NCBI RefSeq assembly: GCF_000378465.1
Contig: NZ_KB899936.1
Span: forward strand, 1-64,000
Source of the DNA: Elioraea tepidiphila DSM 17972
GTDB taxonomy: Bacteria; Pseudomonadota; Alphaproteobacteria; Acetobacterales; Acetobacteraceae
Reading direction: 5' to 3'
DNA: 64,000 bases
In this document: one piece after another, positions 60,025-64,000 of the stretch
Position numbering within the stretch: the stretch's first letter is position 1
How the letters are laid out: every line of letters starts with the position of its first letter
Notes under the pieces: model-generated
The model's input: the letters and a program-made list of their open reading frames with translations, nothing else
Database searches by the model: none
Told to the model about the DNA's origin: nothing
Program-made: the position numbers and the translations under genes

Positions 60025-60960
60025 TCAGTCGGCAAGGCGCGCGAACATCAGCTCGTGCTTGTTGTGCCAGACGTGGCGCAGCCAGGCGCCGGGGATCGCG
60101 GCGAAGGCCTCGGCGGCGGCGTGATCGGTCTCGCCCTGGAACTTGAGCGTGCAGACGATGTTGCGCGCGGCCTCCGCCGCGATCCAGGCGCGCACCAGAC
60201 GCAGCAGCCGCGCGGGATAGGCGATCACGTCGCTGAACAGCCAGTCGGCGGGCCCGTGCTCACGCCGCCAGGCGGCAGGATCGAGGCCGAAGGCGCTCGC
60301 GCGGCGCGCGCTGACACCCGGCAGGGCGGCGACGGTCGGGTCGAGCGGCGCCTTGTCCACCGCGACCACGCGCGCGCCGAGCTCGGCCAGCGCCCAGGTC
60401 CAGCCGCCGGGGGCCGCGCCGAGATCGAGGCAGGTCTCGCCGGGCGCGGGCCAGCGGCGCAGCAGGCAGAGCGTCTCCCACAGCTTGAGGTAGGCGCGGC
60501 TGGGCGGGCCGGTGCGGTCCTCGACGAAGCGGGCCTCGCCGTTCGGGAAGGGCGAGGTGCAGTCGCGCGAGGCGAGCAGCGTCGTCGGGTCGAGCAGCGT
60601 CCAGGAGCCGAGCGGGGCGGTGGGGGCAGGGGCGGGGAAGGCGATCGGCTTCGCCGAAACATGCGGCAGGCGGGCGGCGATCAGCGTGGCGCGGCGGTGG
60701 TGCAGCGGCGCGTAGGCGGCCCAGTTGCGCTGGACCGCGCGCAGCCGCGCGGCCGCGTCGGCGATCGAGGCGATCGTCTCGACGCGCGGGGTGCGCCAGG
60801 TGTTGAGCGCCCACGCGGCCGTCACCGGCGGGTCGGGGCTCAGGGCGAGGCGCCCATGCCAGGCGGCGACGGTCACACCGCGTCGGGCGAGTTCCTCGGC
60901 AAGCGGGCGCTCGAACCCTTCTGCGGCGAGATAGCCGGCGGCGATCGGCGGATGGCTCAT
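60025..60960 (-). CDS. RlmM/FtsJ-like 2'-O-ribose RNA methyltransferase
   Basis: 311 residues. SAM motif ETCLDLGAAPGGWTWAL and the four catalytic K-D-K-E residues can be placed: AYLKLWE, FSDVIAYP, CTLKFQGE and HNKHELMF. The C-terminal half is the FtsJ fold; the N-terminal half (LAAEGFERPLAEELARRGVTVAAWHG) resembles the RNA-binding part of RlmM, which methylates 23S rRNA C2498. It is shorter than the E. coli protein (366 residues), so the exact target is uncertain. Coupled by four bases to the DUF423 gene. Confidence 0.8.
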   Translation of the reverse strand: MSHPPIAAGYLAAEGFERPLAEELARRGVTVAAWHGRLALSPDPPVTAAWALNTWRTPRVETIASIADAAARLRAVQRNWAAYAPLHHRRATLIAARLPHVSAKPIAFPAPAPTAPLGSWTLLDPTTLLASRDCTSPFPNGEARFVEDRTGPPSRAYLKLWETLCLLRRWPAPGETCLDLGAAPGGWTWALAELGARVVAVDKAPLDPTVAALPGVSARRASAFGLDPAAWRREHGPADWLFSDVIAYPARLLRLVRAWIAAEAARNIVCTLKFQGETDHAAAEAFAAIPGAWLRHVWHNKHELMFARLAD

Positions 60961-61328
60961 CCGCGGCGCGTGAGCGCGGCGACGAACAGCGCGACCCAGC
61001 CGCCGATCAGCAGGCTGCCGCCCAATGGCGCCACCGGCCCGAGCGAGACGCCGGCGAGCGCGCGCAGCAGCACGGCGCCGCAGAACAGCACGGTGCCGGC
61101 CAGGAACGCCCATCCGGCGAGCCGCACCGCTGCGCCGGCCCAGCGCGCCAGCAGCAGGGCGACGGCCAGCAGGGCGAGGGCGTGCATGGCCTGGATCGCG
61201 AGCGCGCTGTCCAGCATCGCCAGTTCGGCCGGGCCGAGCCGCGGCGCGAACAGATGCGCACGCGCGGCGGCGAGCGCAACGGCGCTGCCGCCAGCCAGCG
61301 CAGCGACCCCGGTCAGCAGACGCTCCAT
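60957..61328 (-). CDS. DUF423 membrane protein
   Basis: 123 residues with four hydrophobic spans. The segment ALAIQAMHALALLAVAL and the C-terminal LGPVAPLGGSLLIGGWVALFVAAL match the DUF423 (YgdD-like) plan. Function is unknown. It precedes the methyltransferase gene with a four-base overlap and is divergent from the TetR gene, whose operator-like palindrome lies 49-63 bases upstream of its start. Confidence 0.88.
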   Translation of the reverse strand: MERLLTGVAALAGGSAVALAAARAHLFAPRLGPAELAMLDSALAIQAMHALALLAVALLLARWAGAAVRLAGWAFLAGTVLFCGAVLLRALAGVSLGPVAPLGGSLLIGGWVALFVAALTRRG

Positions 61329-61376
61329 GCCCTTCCCCTCGATCCATGCTGCGTTGCGTGCGCGCCGGATTGATGG

Positions 61377-61391
61377 ACTGAACGGTTCAGT
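61377..61391. promoter_or_regulatory. Perfect palindrome, probable TetR operator
   Basis: ACTGAAC-G-GTTCAGT is a perfect 7-1-7 inverted repeat between the divergent DUF423 and TetR genes, 16 bases before the TetR start. TetR-family dimers bind palindromes of this size, usually next to their own gene, so autoregulation is likely. Confidence 0.75.
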
Positions 61392-61406
61392 TCATCATCA
61401 CAAATC

Positions 61407-62060
61407 ATGATGGATGACACGCATACCGTGGATGCGCCGGCCGCGCAGCTGGCCGCCTCGCAGCGCAAGCGCCGCCAGGTGGTGGAGGCGGCGGCCCGGC
61501 TGTTCATGGCGCAGGGCTATGGCGCGACCAGCATGGAGGCGATCGCGCGCGAGGCGGGGGTCTCCAAGGCGACGCTCTACGCGTATTTCCCCGGCAAGGA
61601 TGCCCTGTTCGCCGCGATCGTCGGCGAGGCATGCGCGCGCGAGGCGGAGGGTCGGCCGTGCTGCCCGGGTGCGGACGAGGTTGATCTGGCGGGCACGCTG
61701 GTCTCGCTCGGCGAGGGATATCTGTCGTTCCTGTTCCGCGAGGAGGTGCTCGCGATCCAGCGCGTGGTGATGGCCGAGGGGCCGCGGTTTCCCGAGCTCG
61801 GCCGTGCGTTCTTCGAGAGCGGGCCACGGCGGATGATCGATTGGCTGGCCGGCTGGTTCGCTACGTTGCAGGAGCGCGGAGCGCTGCGCGCGGGCGATCC
61901 GGAGCTTGCGGCCGAGCAGTTCCTCTCGCTGCTCAGGAGCACGGCGTTCCTGCGCCACATGCTGCGTCTGCCGCCGGCGCCGGATGCGGCCGAGGTCGCG
62001 CGCATCGCGACGGCGGCGGCGGACACGTTCCTGCGCGCCTGGGGTTCGACGGCGCGGTGA
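61407..62060 (+). CDS. TetR/AcrR family transcriptional regulator
   Basis: 217 residues. N-terminal helix-turn-helix: RRQVVEAAARLFMAQGYGATSMEAIAREAGVSKATLYAYFPGKDALF (about residues 22-68). The C-terminal ligand domain (ending AADTFLRAWGSTAR) has the DUF-type helices seen in AefR-like TetR proteins, but its ligand is unknown. It overlaps the NUDIX gene by four bases (GTGA). Two ATG codons begin the gene (MM); either may be used. Confidence 0.9.
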   Translation: MMDDTHTVDAPAAQLAASQRKRRQVVEAAARLFMAQGYGATSMEAIAREAGVSKATLYAYFPGKDALFAAIVGEACAREAEGRPCCPGADEVDLAGTLVSLGEGYLSFLFREEVLAIQRVVMAEGPRFPELGRAFFESGPRRMIDWLAGWFATLQERGALRAGDPELAAEQFLSLLRSTAFLRHMLRLPPAPDAAEVARIATAAADTFLRAWGSTAR

Positions 62061-62533
62061 CGCCGGACCATTTCGCCGCGGCGCTGCTGCTGGACGAGCA
62101 GGGCCGCTACCTGATGCAGCTCCGCGATGATGTGCCCCACATCCTCCATCCTGGCGCGTTCGGTCTGTTCGGCGGCGCGATCGAGGCCGGCGAGGATGCG
62201 GATGCGGCGGTGCGGCGCGAGCTGGATGAGGAGATCGGGTTCGTGCCCGGTGATCTTGCCTACTGGCGCACGCTGTGGGTGCCGCTGCGGCGGTCGGGTG
62301 GCGCGCTGCGGAGCGGGCGCGTGGAGGTGTTCGTCGGCACGGTCGTGGCCCGGTGCGTGCCGGACCTCGACCAGCGGGAGGGGGCGGGGCGCGTGCTGAT
62401 CGGCCCGCGGTCATTGTTGCTGGAGGCGAAGGTTGCGCCCTCGGCGCGCCTGGCGGTGGGGCTGCATGCGCAGGCGGCGATCGCGGCGGGCGCGGCGGAA
62501 CCCGTCACGGAGCGTTGGGCGGCGCGGGTCTGA
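62057..62533 (+). CDS. NUDIX hydrolase
   Basis: 158 residues from a GTG start coupled to the TetR stop. The NUDIX box is complete: GGAIEAGEDADAAVRRELDEEIG (the family pattern G-x5-E-x7-R-E-x2-E-E-x-G). Such enzymes split nucleoside diphosphate-linked compounds. The overlap with a TetR gene suggests the regulator controls it. Substrate unknown. Confidence 0.88.
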   Translation: MTPDHFAAALLLDEQGRYLMQLRDDVPHILHPGAFGLFGGAIEAGEDADAAVRRELDEEIGFVPGDLAYWRTLWVPLRRSGGALRSGRVEVFVGTVVARCVPDLDQREGAGRVLIGPRSLLLEAKVAPSARLAVGLHAQAAIAAGAAEPVTERWAARV

Positions 62534-62606
62534 GGGCTCCGCGCGTCGCCGGGTGCGAGCGAGGACCTTCCGGCCGTCTCCCCCATCGCCCCGCCCTGAC
62601 CGGCGC

Positions 62607-63017
62607 TCAGCCCTCCCTGGGCATGAACGCCAGCGCGACACCGTTCATGCAGTAGCGCAGCCCCGTCGGCGCCGGCCCGTCGGGGAACACATGCCCGAGA
62701 TGCCCGCCGCAGGTCGCGCAATGCACCTCGGTGCGGCGCATGAAGAAGCTCCGGTCCTCGCGCGTCGCCACCGCGCCCTCGATCGGGCGAAAGAACGACG
62801 GCCAGCCCGTGCCGGAGTCAAACTTCGCCTCCGAGGTGAACAGCGCCGCGCCGCAACCGGCGCAGGCGAACACGCCGGCGCGCTTCTCGCGATCGAGCGG
62901 CGAGGTGCCGGCGCGCTCCGTGCCGTGCCGGCGCAGTACCCGATAGGCTTCGGGCGAGAGGATCGCGCGCCACTCCTCCTCGGTCTTCTGGACGGGAAAG
63001 GTCTCGGTCGTGCTCAT
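62607..63017 (-). CDS. msrB: Peptide-methionine (R)-S-oxide reductase MsrB
   Basis: 136 residues. Zinc ligands CAGCGAALF and HCATCGGHLGHVF, the segment FDSGTGWPSFFRP and the catalytic cysteine in LRYCMNGVALAF are all present. It repairs the R form of oxidised methionine. Start ATG 63017 overlaps the upstream acetyltransferase stop by four bases. No signal peptide, so cytosolic. Confidence 0.93.
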   Translation of the reverse strand: MSTTETFPVQKTEEEWRAILSPEAYRVLRRHGTERAGTSPLDREKRAGVFACAGCGAALFTSEAKFDSGTGWPSFFRPIEGAVATREDRSFFMRRTEVHCATCGGHLGHVFPDGPAPTGLRYCMNGVALAFMPREG

Positions 63018-63556
63018 GGCGGAGACATGGTGCTGCGCGGCGACGGTGGGAAGGCCAGGGCGCCGTCCAGGCCGCGCCGGAACAGCAGCCGGTTCATCTC
63101 GGGCACGGCGCGCACGAAGCCGAACCCCGCCTTCTCCAGCACCCGGCGCGAGGCGATGTTCTCCGGGTGCGCGAAGCCGCGCAGCTCGGGCAGACGCAGC
63201 ACGTCGTCGGCGAGGGTGGTGCACACCCCGACCAGCTCCGAGGCAAAGCCCTGGCCCCAGCGATCGGGCGCGAAGACGTAGCCGACCTCCGGCCCCCAGC
63301 CTGGTTCGAACGGGTCCTGGTAGAGCCCGCCCCAGCCGATGATGCGCTGATCCGCCTTCGCAACCACGGTCCAGGGCGCGTAGCCATCGATGCGCCGGCG
63401 CCGCTCATGCGCGACGATCCGCCGTCGGCACTCGCGCAGCGAGGCGTCGATGCGGGTCCAGCGCATCGCCTGCGCATCGCCGAGGACGGCGAACAGCGCC
63501 GGCACGTCGGCGAGCCGCGGCGGGCGCAGGATCAGCCGCGCGGTCGCGATCTCCAT
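63014..63556 (-). CDS. GNAT acetyltransferase (RimJ/RimL type)
   Basis: 180 residues. N-terminus MEIATARLILRPPRLADVPALFAVLGDAQAMRWT is typical for RimJ/RimL-type GNATs; the acetyl-CoA loop RWGQGFASELV and the C-terminal NIASRRVLEKAGFGFVR follow. It acetylates an amine of a protein or small molecule. It overlaps msrB by four bases and starts two bases after the partial gene upstream. Confidence 0.9.
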   Translation of the reverse strand: MEIATARLILRPPRLADVPALFAVLGDAQAMRWTRIDASLRECRRRIVAHERRRRIDGYAPWTVVAKADQRIIGWGGLYQDPFEPGWGPEVGYVFAPDRWGQGFASELVGVCTTLADDVLRLPELRGFAHPENIASRRVLEKAGFGFVRAVPEMNRLLFRRGLDGALAFPPSPRSTMSPP

Positions 63557-63558
63557 CG

Positions 63559-64000
63559 CTACAGCGGCCGCTCGATGCCCCGCAGCCGGGCGGCGACGAA
63601 GGTCGCGTAGGGATCGGTCATCCCCGCCACCGCATCCACCGCCGCGCGCAGGATCTCGTGGCGCGGCCAGCCGGGCTCGGGCCGGTAGTCGCCGAAGATC
63701 GTCAGCGCCTGGCGGTGCCGGCGCGACAGGCGCTCGACATCGCGCACCGCGTCGAAGGCGAGCGCCGCGGCGAACACGAGATCGAGCACCGTGCCGATGA
63801 TCTCGTCGGCGGCGAGCTCGAACCCGACCTTGCGGTCGTGCACATAGACGCGGCCGCGGTTCACCCGCTGCGCCTCCTCGAACGCCGTGCCGATCGCGGG
63901 AGCGTGCGCGGCGAGGTCGTCGAGCAGCGCGCCGCCGCGATAGGGCGCGCCCGACAGGATCGCGTCCACGCGCCCGGCGAAGATCGCGGCCGCCGCATCG
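63559..64000 (-). CDS. Unrecognised gene, 5' end outside the window
   Basis: An open frame running off the right edge: DAAAAIFAGRVDAILSGAPY, then GGALLDDLAAHAPAIGTAFEEAQRVNRGRVYVHDRK, and ending YATFVAARLRGIERPL. At least 146 residues are visible. A GTG at 63969 could be read as a start, but the frame continues upstream of it to the edge, so the gene is probably longer. I do not recognise the family. It is two bases upstream of the GNAT gene on the same strand, so likely in one operon with it and msrB. Confidence 0.6.
   Translation of the reverse strand, partial: DAAAAIFAGRVDAILSGAPYRGGALLDDLAAHAPAIGTAFEEAQRVNRGRVYVHDRKVGFELAADEIIGTVLDLVFAAALAFDAVRDVERLSRRHRQALTIFGDYRPEPGWPRHEILRAAVDAVAGMTDPYATFVAARLRGIERPL

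Noticed and set aside
60009-60035. Short direct repeat CAGTCGGCA at the end of the RNA methyltransferase gene
   Set aside because: Two imperfect 9-15 base copies, one partly coding; too short and isolated to call an element.

Overview
The window is very GC-rich, densely coded DNA. The gene families (UPF0260/YcgN, SYLF-domain protein, DUF423, TRAP and many Dpp/Opp-type ABC transporters, IS630-type transposase, treXYZ) point to an alphaproteobacterium, most likely Rhodospirillales/Acetobacteraceae; that placement is an inference from content. No rRNA, tRNA or CRISPR was seen, and no gap without a gene exceeds about 170 bases.

Layout. 1-292: right end of an IS630-like element inserted at the stop codon of a phosphonate permease. 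292-3870: phnD-phnC-phnE-phnE transporter operon with a near-perfect Pho box. 3888-6551: znuCBA zinc uptake operon behind a Zur-like box, then a divergent EmrE-type exporter. 6967-9564: three-gene cassette of SxtJ-like protein, DUF5989 mini-protein and TobZ-type carbamoyltransferase. 9611-13053: DapA-family aldolase, YcgN, SYLF protein, ABC-2 permease without an adjacent ATPase, small unknown gene. 13118-16279: type ISP restriction-modification-like gene with a nonsense codon at position 9. 16443-23168: peptide-type ABC transporter 1 (binding protein apart from dppBCDF) and a serine hydrolase.

23305-48087 is the most striking part. A run of 13 tightly overlapping minus-strand genes (36001 down to 23305) encodes a complete peptide-type ABC transporter (its ATPase genes separated by oxidoreductase genes), two full sets of a three-part flavin/iron-sulfur dehydrogenase (2Fe-2S subunit, FAD/BFD subunit, DAO subunit, as in HcnABC or opine oxidase), a third DAO enzyme and an SDR. 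Divergent from it are a second binding protein paralogous to the first, then (opposite strand) hutF-like deiminase, hyuA-hyuB ATP-dependent hydantoinase/oxoprolinase, and another complete transporter with a permease-ATPase fusion. Together they look like an uptake and catabolism island for cyclic or N-substituted amino acids (hydantoins, imidazolones, opines or imino acids). The substrate is not known.

48095-64000: treY-treZ divergent from glgX (trehalose from glycogen), an Old Yellow Enzyme reductase, a TRAP transporter with an arylmalonate-decarboxylase/maleate-isomerase-like enzyme, an rRNA-type methyltransferase, DUF423, a TetR regulator with a perfect operator palindrome and an overlapping NUDIX gene, msrB, a GNAT acetyltransferase and a gene cut by the window edge. 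Two copies of a ~128-base double-hairpin element sit at two convergent gene ends 33 kb apart.
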